64,000 nt of DNA, from the NCBI GenBank assembly GCA_030065825.1, contig JASJCY010000001.1, positions 17,232 to 81,231 of the forward strand, read 5' to 3'. Within the stretch, counting starts at the first letter, position 1, and each line of letters opens with the position of its first letter. Source of the stretch: Nostocaceae cyanobacterium. GTDB taxonomy: Bacteria; Cyanobacteriota; Cyanobacteriia; Cyanobacteriales; Nostocaceae. The notes beneath the pieces were generated by a model that was not told the origin of the DNA, made no database searches, and worked only from the letters and a program-made list of their open reading frames with translations. A program made the translations under genes and the position numbers. Below are positions 17,024 through 26,379 of the stretch, piece by piece.

Positions 17024-19213
17024 ATGCAGGTACTGCGTTGTCTCCCTAACCAAGAAACAGTTCCCATTAACCTCACCGTCAGTTTAGGACGGGGAGGTGA
17101 GGCTTGTGTGTATACAGTGCCAACGGATGACAATTTAGTGGCTAAAGTTTATCACAAGCCTACGAAGCAGCAAGCCCGCAAGTTACAGGTCATGCTGGCT
17201 CATCCTCCGGAAAATCCGACTGCGAACCTGGGACATATTTCCATTGCTTGGCCCTGTGAACTGTTAAAATCAGCAGATGGTAGCGATGGCATTATTGGCT
17301 TTTTAATGCCCCGGATTCGGGGTATGCGTCCGGCTATTGACTTTTACAACCCCAGAACCCGTCGCCAACACTGTCCGTTATTTAACTATCATTATCTGAT
17401 TCGTACTGCCCGCAATTTAGCTGCTACATTTGCTGCTGTTCACGCTAGTGGTTACTGTGTAGGGGATGTGAATGAGTCGAATATTCTAGTGAGCGATACT
17501 GCCTTAATAACCTTAGTAGACACGGACTCATTTCAGGTACATGATCCAGATAATCATAAAGTATACCGTTGCCAAGTTGGTAAACCAGAATTTACTCCTC
17601 CAGAACTACAGAATAAAACCTTTGCTCAGTGCGATCGCTTAATTAGCCATGATTTATTTGGGTTGGGTGTGTTGCTATTTCAATTATTAATGGAAGGTAC
17701 CCACCCATTTTCTGGTATCTATGAAGGTAAAGATGATCCACCAACCTATGAAGCACGTATAGCTAGTGGTCATTTTACTTACAGTCAAAACCGGAGTGTA
17801 CCCTATACCCCTACTCCTATTGCTCCAGCTTGGGAAACTATCCATCCTAGGCTGCAAGAACTATTTTTACGTTGTTTTGAAGAGGGACACAACAATCCCC
17901 TGGTGCGTCCGGCTGCTCAAACTTGGTTGTCAGCACTGAGTGAAATTGAAAACAGCCTGATTACCTGTACTACTAATTCCCAGCATCGCTACAGCAACCA
18001 CCTGGAAAGTTGTCCTTGGTGTGAGAGAACTTTACGATTGGGGGGACGAGATCCATTTCCATCCCAATCAGCGGTAGAAAAGAAAGAACATCTGCAACCT
18101 CGTATTAAACGGCGAAAACGTTCTACTCACAAACCGCGATCGCCATTACCCCAGCGAAATTTACCACAGCATAAATACAGTTATCAAAATAATTCTCACC
18201 ACAATTATCGGCAGCCAGTTCTTCCCCAACATATTTCTTATTATAAAACTCGCCAAAAACCGAAGTTTTATCCAATTATTTTTTGCCTGCTGGGATTTGG
18301 ATTTTTAGGCTTTTTAGATTTCCAATTTACCAATCGTCCTGTTGAAACTGCTAATAGTTATAGTCAACAAAATTTGATTGTTTCTCAGCCGACTAATAAC
18401 CTTAGTTTTGCCGATTATTATCAGCAGGGCTATGCTTTTTACAAAGTGCGGAACTATCGGGGAGCGGTTGAAAAATTTAGCCTTGCCTTACAAAAGAATC
18501 CCTATCATTCTAGAACTTATATGAATCGGGGTAATGCTCAATATAACCTGAGAAATTATGAAGCTGCAATTGCTGATTATGACCGAGCAATTGAGATTAA
18601 TCCCAATGAGTTCAAGGCTTATGTAAACAGGGGTAATGTCCGTTATGTGATGGCAGAATACAGCCGAGATCCCAACAACGATTACAATTTAGCAATTCAA
18701 GACTATAATAATGCCTTGGGTATCAATCCCCAAGAAGTAGAGGCTTATATCCGTAGGGGTATGGTTCGCTATCGAATTGCTAAATATCGGGGGGATTTTC
18801 AGCCAGATTTTCAGTCAGCTCTTGAGGATTTAGATCAGGCAATTGCTCTGAATGCATCCAAACCAGAAGCATTTTTTCAAAGGGGTTTAATTCGTTATCA
18901 AATTGCCCAATATAGCAGTAATTTTGAAGAAGAATATAGATTAGTTATTCAAGATTTTGACCAGGCTTTACAGATAAATTCTCGGTTGGCAAAAGTTTAC
19001 TTGAAACGAGGTATTGTCAGATATGAACTGGCTCAATATTCTGGGAATAAATCGAAGAACTATTCTTTGAAAGCAGTTGAGGATTTACAGACAGCTGCCA
19101 AAATTGCCCTTGAACAAGATGATATGCATAACTACCAACAAGCAATCAGTAGTATGTGTGTAATTGCAGAAAATAGATGTGATTCTTTATATAAAACATT
19201 GCATAAAAAGTAG
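17024..19213 (+). CDS. membrane Ser/Thr kinase with zinc-ribbon and TPR repeats
   Basis: A 729-residue protein. A kinase domain (about 1-290) has a glycine loop LGRGGEACVY, VVAK-type Lys in LVAKVYH, catalytic Asp148 in GDVNESN (an atypical loop, with no HRD) and DTD at 166-168 in place of DFG. A Cys/His cluster follows (CTTNSQHRY...CPWCER, about 318-340), likely a zinc ribbon, then a basic linker, one membrane segment (about 413-433) and five TPR units (about 450-720). Kinases with a zinc ribbon next to VWA and PP2C genes are known from TerY-P triads. The added membrane span and periplasmic-side TPRs suggest a sensor. The target is unknown. Confidence 0.85.
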   Translation: MQVLRCLPNQETVPINLTVSLGRGGEACVYTVPTDDNLVAKVYHKPTKQQARKLQVMLAHPPENPTANLGHISIAWPCELLKSADGSDGIIGFLMPRIRGMRPAIDFYNPRTRRQHCPLFNYHYLIRTARNLAATFAAVHASGYCVGDVNESNILVSDTALITLVDTDSFQVHDPDNHKVYRCQVGKPEFTPPELQNKTFAQCDRLISHDLFGLGVLLFQLLMEGTHPFSGIYEGKDDPPTYEARIASGHFTYSQNRSVPYTPTPIAPAWETIHPRLQELFLRCFEEGHNNPLVRPAAQTWLSALSEIENSLITCTTNSQHRYSNHLESCPWCERTLRLGGRDPFPSQSAVEKKEHLQPRIKRRKRSTHKPRSPLPQRNLPQHKYSYQNNSHHNYRQPVLPQHISYYKTRQKPKFYPIIFCLLGFGFLGFLDFQFTNRPVETANSYSQQNLIVSQPTNNLSFADYYQQGYAFYKVRNYRGAVEKFSLALQKNPYHSRTYMNRGNAQYNLRNYEAAIADYDRAIEINPNEFKAYVNRGNVRYVMAEYSRDPNNDYNLAIQDYNNALGINPQEVEAYIRRGMVRYRIAKYRGDFQPDFQSALEDLDQAIALNASKPEAFFQRGLIRYQIAQYSSNFEEEYRLVIQDFDQALQINSRLAKVYLKRGIVRYELAQYSGNKSKNYSLKAVEDLQTAAKIALEQDDMHNYQQAISSMCVIAENRCDSLYKTLHKK

Positions 19214-20313
19214 AGACATGGGTAATGGGTAATTGGTAATTGGTAATTGGTAATTGGTAATGGGTAATGGGTAATGGGTAATGGGTAATTGGTAATTGGT
19301 AATTGGTAATTGGTAATGGGTAATGGGTAATTGGTAATTGGTAATTGGATCTCCCGTTACCGTGACGGGGTGACTTGACTCTACACTTTGAGTGGATGTA
19401 GCATCCCCGTCACTTTGGTGAAAATCGCTATGTCCTAGTTAGTTGAAGAGAAACGGGATTTGGGATGGGTGGAGTAAGCTGTTAAGCATTTAAACTAACT
19501 ATTGAGACTGATAGGGAGATGGGGAGAAGGATTTAGGGTTTGTTCCCTAATTGAAGAATATCTAATTTAAGTGCGTCTTAGCTTATGAAATATTATCGTG
19601 AGTCAAAGAGAACCGGGGTTCGTAACGGTTTCTTGAATATAAAATTCTGACAGTAGCCACTCCGTGTCTAAATAAGGAGAGGGGAAGGGGTGAGGTTTAT
19701 TGTGTACCACCCGTAGGGAGATAAAACTCCCGTGAGGATCTAAACCATGTCTATTTTGAAACCGATAGTTTTTGATTCCCTGTTCTCTATTCCCTATTCC
19801 CTATTCCCTATTCCCTATTAAGAGTTCCCTATTCCCTTTTGACAAACTCCAGGTTTCAACTTGGACGAGGTTTAGAAACGGGGTTTCTTTTGGTGTAAAT
19901 ACTCAGATTCTCGATTCTCAACCCACCCCAAACCCGGTTTCTTTGGTCTTTACCTTTTATTTATAAACACCCTGTGAGGACGGATTCACTGAATATTCAA
20001 AAATGGTAAATATCATAACTAATATCTAGTTTTTAATGCTGATGATTGAGGATGAAAGTTTCTCAGATGTAAGGCTGAAGCTAGTTATTTAATTTTGAGT
20101 ATTTTTGCTATGGTTGTGTAAATTATATTTGATTTATTAAGTATTAAATAAGCTTTGTCAATTTTTCATAAAGATAATTCAAATATTTACCTGTTCTTCA
20201 TACTTTCGAGAGAAATAACCTTTAGATTGTTTACTGAACAAAGCACAATTTTCTTATCTCCAAAAAAGTCCGAAATCAAATATTAATCCACCTCAAGACT
20301 TGAATTTTATCTC
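19214..20313. other. 1.1-kb repeat-rich spacer before the polysaccharide island
   Basis: It holds heptamer repeats (GGTAATT/GGTAATG, 19219-19349), a GTGACGGGG hairpin-like patch near 19360-19425, and a TTCCCTATTCCC repeat (19780-19841). A degenerate CCGGTTTCTTT element lies near 19930. The AT-rich 20000-20313 segment is free of repeats and is the best place for the promoter of the rfbF-led gene set. No clear NtcA box (GTA-N8-TAC) was found by eye. Confidence 0.55.
19219..19349. repeat. GGTAATT/GGTAATG heptamer array
   Basis: About 18 head-to-tail copies of a 7-bp unit, GGTAATT or GGTAATG, occur directly after the kinase stop. Related arrays occur at 35091-35198. The 7-bp unit length and near-perfect copies suggest slippage-prone short tandem repeats (STRRs), well known in heterocystous cyanobacteria. 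Confidence 0.85.
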
Positions 20314-21087
20314 ATGAAAGTAGTGATTTTGGCTGGAGGTTTGGGTACACGCTTAAGCGAAGAAACTAGCGTTAAACCCAAGCCTATGGTGGATATCGGT
20401 GGCAAGCCTATTCTATGGCATATTATGAAAATTTACTCTGCCCACGGTATCAAAGATTTTATTATTTGTTGTGGTTACAAAGGTCACGTAATTAAGGAGT
20501 ATTTTGCTAATTATTTTTTATACATGTCTGATGTAACTTTTGACATGAGATATAACCAGATGAATGTCCATTCTGGTTATGCAGAACCATGGCGAATCAC
20601 TTTAGTAGATACTGGTGACAATACCATGACAGGAGGGCGTTTAAAGCGTATCCGAGAGCATGTTGGTAATGACAGTTTTTGCTTTACTTATGGTGATGGT
20701 GTCAGTAATGTAAATATTACCGAATTGATTAATTTTCACAAAAGCCAACAGACTTTAGCAACCCTGACTGCAGTCCAACCACCAGGACGTTTTGGAGCTA
20801 TGGTATTAGGAGGTGAACAAACAAAAATTACCCAATTTAGGGAAAAACCAGAAGGTGATGGAGCCTGGATTAATGGTGGTTATTTTATCTTAGAACCCCA
20901 AGTAATTGATTTTATTGCTGATGACTCTACAGTCTGGGAAAAAGAGCCATTAGAAAAGTTAGCTAATTTAGACCAATTATCTGCTTATAAACATGATGGT
21001 TTTTGGCAACCTATGGATACTTTACGGGATAAAAAGTATTTAGAGGGATTGTGGAACGCTGGCAAGGCACCTTGGAAGGTGTGGTAG
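20314..21087 (+). CDS. rfbF: glucose-1-phosphate cytidylyltransferase
   Basis: A 257-residue nucleotidyltransferase that makes CDP-glucose from CTP and glucose-1-phosphate, the entry to CDP-linked deoxy sugars. The signature [12 protein letters not shown] lies at residues 7-18, with the conserved [12 protein letters not shown] following and the [17 protein letters not shown] segment typical of RfbF. Normal length. It is the first gene of the HEP-type island, equivalent in position to the first gene of the Anabaena HEP island. The nucleotide specificity is by family and not proved. Confidence 0.93.
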   Translation: MKVVILAGGLGTRLSEETSVKPKPMVDIGGKPILWHIMKIYSAHGIKDFIICCGYKGHVIKEYFANYFLYMSDVTFDMRYNQMNVHSGYAEPWRITLVDTGDNTMTGGRLKRIREHVGNDSFCFTYGDGVSNVNITELINFHKSQQTLATLTAVQPPGRFGAMVLGGEQTKITQFREKPEGDGAWINGGYFILEPQVIDFIADDSTVWEKEPLEKLANLDQLSAYKHDGFWQPMDTLRDKKYLEGLWNAGKAPWKVW

Positions 21088-21143
21088 CATAGAAGTCTAT
21101 TAAAAAAGACTAACTAAATCGAGTTTAAGGTGCAAGAACAGCA

Positions 21144-22361
21144 ATGTACGATTTTGCAATCATAGGTGGGGGAATTGTCGGACTTTCTACCGGGATGGCT
21201 TTATGCCAACGCTATCCTCAAGCCCGGATTTTAGTGTTGGAAAAAGAAAGCCAGTGGGCTTTTCATCAAACTGGTAATAATAGTGGGGTGATTCACTCTG
21301 GTATTTACTACAAACCAGGGAGTTTTAAAGCTAAATTCAGCCGTGATGGTTGTCGCTCCATGGTAGAATTTTGCCAAGAACATGGCATTGCTCATGAAGT
21401 TTGTGGTAAGGTAATTGTTGCCACGGATGAAAGCGAATTACCCCGGCTAGAAAATCTTTATAAACGAGGCTTGGAAAATGGTATAGAAGTTAAAAGAATC
21501 AGTGGTGAGGAAGTTAAAGAAATTGAGCCTCATGTTAGTTCTGTTGGTGGCATTCACGTTCTTTCAACTGGTATTGTCAACTATAAGCAAGTTTGCCTTA
21601 AGTATGCTGAATTAATTCAAAATCAAGGAGGGGAACTGCGTCTAAATACTAAAGTTGAAAAAATCGTCTCCAAAGGTGACTATCAGGTACTAGAAACCAA
21701 CAATGGTAGCTTTGAAACCCGATTTCTAATTAACTGTGCTGGCTTGTATAGCGATCGCGTTGCTAAAATGGGTAAAGTAGACCCCAAAGCAAAAATAGTA
21801 CCTTTCCGGGGCGAATATTACGAACTGACACCAGAAAAACGCTATCTAGTTAAAGGCTTAATTTACCCGGTTCCCAATCCGGAATTTCCTTTCTTGGGTG
21901 TCCATTTTACTCGGATGATTGATGGTAGTGTCCACGCGGGACCGAATGCGGTTTTAAGTTTAAAGCGGGAAGGTTATAGGAAAACAGATTTTAACTTGGG
22001 TGATTTTGCGGAAGTAATGACCTATCCAGGCTTTTGGAAACTAGCAGCAAAACACGCTGATGAAGGAATCAAGGAAATAATTCGCTCTTTTAGTAAAGCT
22101 GCCTTTACAAGAAGTTTACAAAAATTGATTCCCGAAGTGCAAGCAGAAGACTTAGTTCCCACCCATGCTGGAGTTCGCGCTCAAGCCTTAATGAACGATG
22201 GTAAATTAGTGGATGACTTTTTGATTATTCATGGTCAAAATTCCGTTCATGTTTGCAATGCACCTTCCCCCGCAGCGACTTCTTCTATTGAAATCGGTAA
22301 AGCAATTGTCAAAGAAATCCCCGAACAGCCCCATCTATCCACAATTAGGACTTACGCATAA
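21144..22361 (+). CDS. lhgO: FAD-dependent oxidase (L-2-hydroxyglutarate oxidase family)
   Basis: A 405-residue DAO-type flavoprotein close to LhgO. The FAD-binding GGGIVGLST is near the start (residues 8-16), with HQTGNNSGVIHSGIYY at about 46-61, the family hallmark. PNPEFPFLGVHFTRMIDGSVHAGPNA and the C-terminal THAGVRAQAL complete the pattern. LhgO oxidises L-2-hydroxyglutarate to 2-oxoglutarate. Its position 57 bp after rfbF, inside a polysaccharide island, suggests co-expression, although a link to sugar synthesis is not obvious. The gene symbol is by family resemblance. Confidence 0.85.
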   Translation: MYDFAIIGGGIVGLSTGMALCQRYPQARILVLEKESQWAFHQTGNNSGVIHSGIYYKPGSFKAKFSRDGCRSMVEFCQEHGIAHEVCGKVIVATDESELPRLENLYKRGLENGIEVKRISGEEVKEIEPHVSSVGGIHVLSTGIVNYKQVCLKYAELIQNQGGELRLNTKVEKIVSKGDYQVLETNNGSFETRFLINCAGLYSDRVAKMGKVDPKAKIVPFRGEYYELTPEKRYLVKGLIYPVPNPEFPFLGVHFTRMIDGSVHAGPNAVLSLKREGYRKTDFNLGDFAEVMTYPGFWKLAAKHADEGIKEIIRSFSKAAFTRSLQKLIPEVQAEDLVPTHAGVRAQALMNDGKLVDDFLIIHGQNSVHVCNAPSPAATSSIEIGKAIVKEIPEQPHLSTIRTYA

Positions 22362-22713
22362 TATCATGTTGGTTTAAATAGTTACTGTATTTGTGTAGGA
22401 CGGTAATAGGTAATGGGTAATAGGAATAGGAATATTAGCATTTACCAACATACCGCACATCTGCACTTGGATGAGAAACCGGGTTTATTGGGAAGATTCT
22501 GTCAAAATCCTTTTGCAAGTTATTTATAAACCCGGTTTCTTAATTAGTAATTAATTAGCCGGACTTGATATCAAAGGGCTGTTAGAAACCGGGTTTTTGT
22601 TGGGATATGATAGTTAGATTCTCAACCTTCGACCTACAAAAACCTGGTTTCTTAGTTAATTAACCAGGGTTAGTGCGTCAGTCCTAGTAATATATGTATA
22701 GGATGAGACGAAG
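22362..22713. other. spacer with AAACCGGGTTT repeats
   Basis: It contains three copies of the AAACC(C)GGGTTT-type dispersed element (near 22476, 22530, 22585) arranged as inverted pairs, plus a GGACTTACGCATAAT half-element at 22349 and its partner TAGTGCGTCAGTCCTA near 22670. These ends resemble the MITE at 3250-3355, so the whole spacer may be a worn-out insertion. No gene is seen. Confidence 0.5.
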
Positions 22714-23781
22714 ATGAAAGTACTGGTTACTGGATGTGAAGGTTATCTTGGTTGTTTGTTACCTCCCTTATTGATGGAGAAGGGACATGAAGTTATCGGT
22801 GTAGATACTGGATTTTACAAAGTTGGTTGGTTATACAATGGAACCGCAGTTACAGCGAAAACCCTGAATAAAGATATTCGCCACATCACGGAGTCAGATT
22901 TGCAGGGTGTGGAAGCTGTAGTTCACATGGCGGAACTTTCCAACGACCCCACGGGACAGTTAGCACCTAATATTACCTACGAAATTAACCATAAAGGCTC
23001 TGTAAGGCTGGCGAAACTGGCAAAACGAGTGGGAGTATCTCGCTTTGTTTATATGTCTTCTTGCAGCGTTTACGGCGTTGCTGTTGAGGGTGATGTCACA
23101 GAAGCTTCTTTGGTGAATCCGCAAACGGCTTATGCAGAATGTAAAACCTTGGTAGAAAGAGATGTGCAGCCATTAGCGGATGATAATTTTTCTCCCACCT
23201 TTATGCGCAACGCTACAGCCTTTGGTGCTTCTCCCCGGATGCGCTTTGATATTGTCTTAAATAACTTGGCTGGGTTGGCATGGACTACCAAAGAAATTAA
23301 AATGACCAGTGATGGTACACCTTGGCGTCCCTTGGTTCATGCATTGGATATTTGCAAAGCCATTGTTTGCGCTCTGGAAGCTCCTCGGGATATTGTACAT
23401 AATCAAATCTTTAATGTGGGAGATACTAGCAATAACTACCGAGTCAAAGAAGTTGCAGAGATTATTGCTGATGTGTTTCCTGGTTGTCAATTAAGCTTTG
23501 GTACAAATGGGGCTGATAACCGCAGTTACCGAGTCTCTTTTGAGAAGATTAATACCATTCTTCCTGGTTTTAAGTGTGATTGGAATGCCGAAAAAGGTGC
23601 CCAACAATTGTTAGATATATTTAGTCTGATAGACATGAGTAAAGATACATTCATGTTTAGAGGCTTTACTCGCTTAAAGCAATTGGAATATCTCATTAGT
23701 ACTCAACAAATTGATAGTAGTTTCTTCTGGAAGTCATATATTCCAGTTAGAGAATTACCCCGAGAACAGGTATTAGCTTAG
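22714..23781 (+). CDS. NAD-dependent sugar epimerase/dehydratase (extended SDR)
   Basis: A 355-residue extended short-chain dehydrogenase. The NAD-binding TGCEGYLG lies at residues 6-13 and the catalytic Tyr140-x3-Lys144 in AYAECK, with MSSCSVYG just upstream carrying the expected Ser. Proteins of this type epimerise or dehydrate nucleotide-sugars in the cytoplasm. The second gene after rfbF, it is a candidate for processing a CDP- or dTDP-sugar for the envelope polysaccharide. The precise reaction cannot be read from sequence. Confidence 0.88.
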   Translation: MKVLVTGCEGYLGCLLPPLLMEKGHEVIGVDTGFYKVGWLYNGTAVTAKTLNKDIRHITESDLQGVEAVVHMAELSNDPTGQLAPNITYEINHKGSVRLAKLAKRVGVSRFVYMSSCSVYGVAVEGDVTEASLVNPQTAYAECKTLVERDVQPLADDNFSPTFMRNATAFGASPRMRFDIVLNNLAGLAWTTKEIKMTSDGTPWRPLVHALDICKAIVCALEAPRDIVHNQIFNVGDTSNNYRVKEVAEIIADVFPGCQLSFGTNGADNRSYRVSFEKINTILPGFKCDWNAEKGAQQLLDIFSLIDMSKDTFMFRGFTRLKQLEYLISTQQIDSSFFWKSYIPVRELPREQVLA

Positions 23782-24290
23782 TCACAGAAAAACTAAATAA
23801 TTAGAAGCAGGTAATTAGAAGGAGGCTGAGCCTCCAAACTCTAGTTACCAGGCTGAGCCTCCAAACCCTAGTTACCAGGCTGAGCCTGGTAACTAGAATA
23901 TAGAGCCTCTGGCTCTTGTTTTAGAAGGAGGCTGAGCCTCCAAACCCTGGTTACCAGGCTGAGCCTGGTAACCAGAATATAGAGCCTCTGGCTCTTGTTT
24001 TCTCTTAGTAACTACCGTGACCCTAGTTATTAGAAAAAGTCACAGAAAAACTAATAATTAGAAGCAGGTAATTAGAAGGAGGCTGAGCCTCCAAACCCTA
24101 GTTACCAGGCTGAGCCTGGTAACTAGAAATAGAGCCTCTGGCTCTTGTTTTAGAAGGAGGCTGAGCCTCCAAACCCTGGTTACCAGGCTGAGCCTGGTAA
24201 CTAGAATATAAAGCTTCTGGCTTTTAACTAGAATATAGAGCTAGAAGCTCTTTTTGATAACGAAAAAAACGAAGAATTAGAAGATGATAA
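23782..24290. repeat. array of GGCTGAGCC palindromes
   Basis: Three related palindromes alternate: GGAGGCTGAGCCTCC, TTACCAGGCTGAGCCTGGTA and AGAGCCTCTGGCTCT. A larger unit starting AGTCACAGAAAAACTAA occurs at 23780 and again at 24038, about 258 bp apart, so the array arose partly by tandem duplication. There is no gene. Nested hairpins would form in RNA between the epimerase and the next glycosyltransferase. Confidence 0.85.
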
Positions 24291-25241
24291 ATGGCTAAAT
24301 TACTCACAATTGCTATCCCGACTTACAATCGTGCGGAATTATTAGATAAACAACTTGCATGGCTAGCAAAAGCCATTAAGGGACTGGAATCAAATTGTGA
24401 AATAATCATCTCTGATAATTGTTCGTCAGATAATACCCAAGAAGTCATCAAAAAGTGGGAACAGCATTTCCTTGAATTACCCTTTAAAGTGAATAAAAAT
24501 CTGACAAATATAGGGGTAATGAGAAATATTGCTTACTGTATAAATGCTGCTTCTAGTGAATATTTATGGATGGTTGGTGATGACGATCCGATTCAGGAAA
24601 GGACTCTGGGTTATGTGTTAGAAAATCTCAAACAACATCCGGAATTATCGTTGTTAACTCTTAATTTTTCCTGTCGTTATCAACCAACGGGCGAATTAAT
24701 TTATTCACGCTGTTTTGATATTGAGCATGAAGAAATAAATGCTGATGGTAAAACAGTGTTCCAACGTTGTTTAGAAGAAAATCATTCTGGGATTGGATTT
24801 CTCACTGCTCAGGTATACAAAACAGAAGTTATTCAAAATGCCCTCAAACATTGGTCATCTAGTGTAAATAATATGGAAGCCCAAGTATATTGGGTAGGAT
24901 ATTGTGCTGCTCATGGTAGTGTCAAAGTCACAAAAGAAACCTATCTAGAAAGTGCTTTTGGTAGTAGTTATTGGATGCGGGAACCAAAGACATTACTGAG
25001 GATGCAATATATCGATTTACCGACTATTTATGCCAAAATTGAGGAAATAGGATATCCCAAAAAATATTGCAGAAGCTTGATTATAAACCACTTTGTTCAC
25101 AATAATTGGAGGGTATTTTTTGGTGCTTTAAAAAGATGGCCCCTAATCGCAATTAACACTATTTTGCCTTATCTCAGTTTGGTGACTAATTCTGTTTTGC
25201 AAATGGTTTTCTTGCCAAAAAATGTAGAAAATAGTGCATAA
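24291..25241 (+). CDS. family 2 glycosyltransferase
   Basis: A 316-residue GT-A fold enzyme. The N-terminal LTIAIPTYNRAELLDKQL and SDNCSSDNT are GT2 hallmarks, with the metal-binding Asp97-Asp99 in MVGDDDP. It should transfer a sugar from an NDP donor to the growing repeat unit on the inner membrane face. The C-terminal region is amphipathic with hydrophobic helices. The donor sugar is unknown. It lies within the HEP-like island after the palindrome array. Confidence 0.9.
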   Translation: MAKLLTIAIPTYNRAELLDKQLAWLAKAIKGLESNCEIIISDNCSSDNTQEVIKKWEQHFLELPFKVNKNLTNIGVMRNIAYCINAASSEYLWMVGDDDPIQERTLGYVLENLKQHPELSLLTLNFSCRYQPTGELIYSRCFDIEHEEINADGKTVFQRCLEENHSGIGFLTAQVYKTEVIQNALKHWSSSVNNMEAQVYWVGYCAAHGSVKVTKETYLESAFGSSYWMREPKTLLRMQYIDLPTIYAKIEEIGYPKKYCRSLIINHFVHNNWRVFFGALKRWPLIAINTILPYLSLVTNSVLQMVFLPKNVENSA

Positions 25242-25546
25242 CGAACAACAACAAGTATAGGATTACTATTTGATTTTTGTTGGTGCGTTATGACTTTAGT
25301 CATAACGCACTCTACACCCTATTATCAACTTTGTGTCTTAGTGTCTTAGTGGTTAACAAAGTCTTTCTTTTAAACACAAATGTACATAGACACAAAGACT
25401 AGTATTCATGTGTCTTGGTTCTGATTAATATCTTGTAATTTTTAAGAAAAACAAAAGATATTAATCTTCCAGAAAAATATGCAATATAAAAAGACAAACA
25501 ACCTTGTGTTGCGCTTGATTCAATTAACCAGAGGTATTCGTTAAAC
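25242..25546. other. short spacer before rfbC
   Basis: An inverted GTGCGTTATGACTTTAGTCA...ACGCAC patch near 25280-25312 forms a hairpin that could end transcription of the glycosyltransferase. The remainder is AT-rich with a repeated GTGTCTTAGTG motif near 25330-25350. No gene was recognised. Confidence 0.45.
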
Positions 25547-26101
25547 ATGAAATTTATTGAAACCAAGCTCAAAGGAGCATTTATTATTGAGTTGGAAGAA
25601 AAAGAAGACCAGCGTGGTTTTTTTGCCCGTACTTTTTGTGGCAAAGAATTTGAAGCACACGGGATAAAACCAGTAGTTGCTCAATGCAATATGTCTTTTA
25701 ATTATAAAAAAGGAACTCTACGGGGAATGCATTATCAAACTTCCCCAGCAACGGAAACTAAATTAGTGCGTTGTACTAAAGGTGCTATCTACGATGTGAT
25801 TATTGATATGCGTCCTGATTCTCCGACTTTTTTATCCCATATTGGTGTGGAATTATCTGAAGAGAATCATCGAGCTTTATACGTTCCAGAAATGTTTGCT
25901 CACGGTTATCAAGCTCTAACAGATGGTTGTGAAGTCATATATCAGGTAGGGGAATTTTATACTCCTGGTTATGAGCGTGGTTTGCGCTATGATGACCCAT
26001 TTTTTAGCATTGAATGGCCCCTAGAAGTAACAGAAATTTCTGAGAAAGATTTGAGTTGGTCTTTAATGCGGATGATGAGCGTTGGTGCTACTTCTGTTTA
26101 G
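25547..26101 (+). CDS. rfbC: dTDP-4-dehydrorhamnose 3,5-epimerase family
   Basis: A 184-residue cupin-type epimerase. Catalytic His62 lies in LRGMHYQ, the substrate Arg in QRGFFART and conserved VIIDMRPDSPTF follow, with HGYQALTDG and EVIYQVGEFYTP as in RmlC/RfbC. It epimerises C3 and C5 of a 4-keto-6-deoxy sugar nucleotide. No rmlA, B or D partner is in this window, so the true substrate may be a CDP-sugar made by the neighbouring cytidylyltransferase and dehydratase. Length is normal. Confidence 0.9.
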   Translation: MKFIETKLKGAFIIELEEKEDQRGFFARTFCGKEFEAHGIKPVVAQCNMSFNYKKGTLRGMHYQTSPATETKLVRCTKGAIYDVIIDMRPDSPTFLSHIGVELSEENHRALYVPEMFAHGYQALTDGCEVIYQVGEFYTPGYERGLRYDDPFFSIEWPLEVTEISEKDLSWSLMRMMSVGATSV

Positions 26102-26379
26102 TCATATCTTGCAGCATTCTCAACAACCATTGAGAAACCGGGTTTATGAACGAAAAATTAAGGTTTTGATGGGTAAACCTTTTCAATAAACCCGGTTTCT
26201 GACCCTGGTGCAAGATGTATGTTTAATAGAAACTAGCTGTTATTTACCCTGAGATTAAATACATTTTGTTGCTGTAGTATCATCATTTTTTAAATTTAAT
26301 ATCTTGGTGTATCTTCCATGAAAAAATAATACTTAACAGCAATAAACCCATAAGTAAATTTGAGAAAGGAACTTAATCA

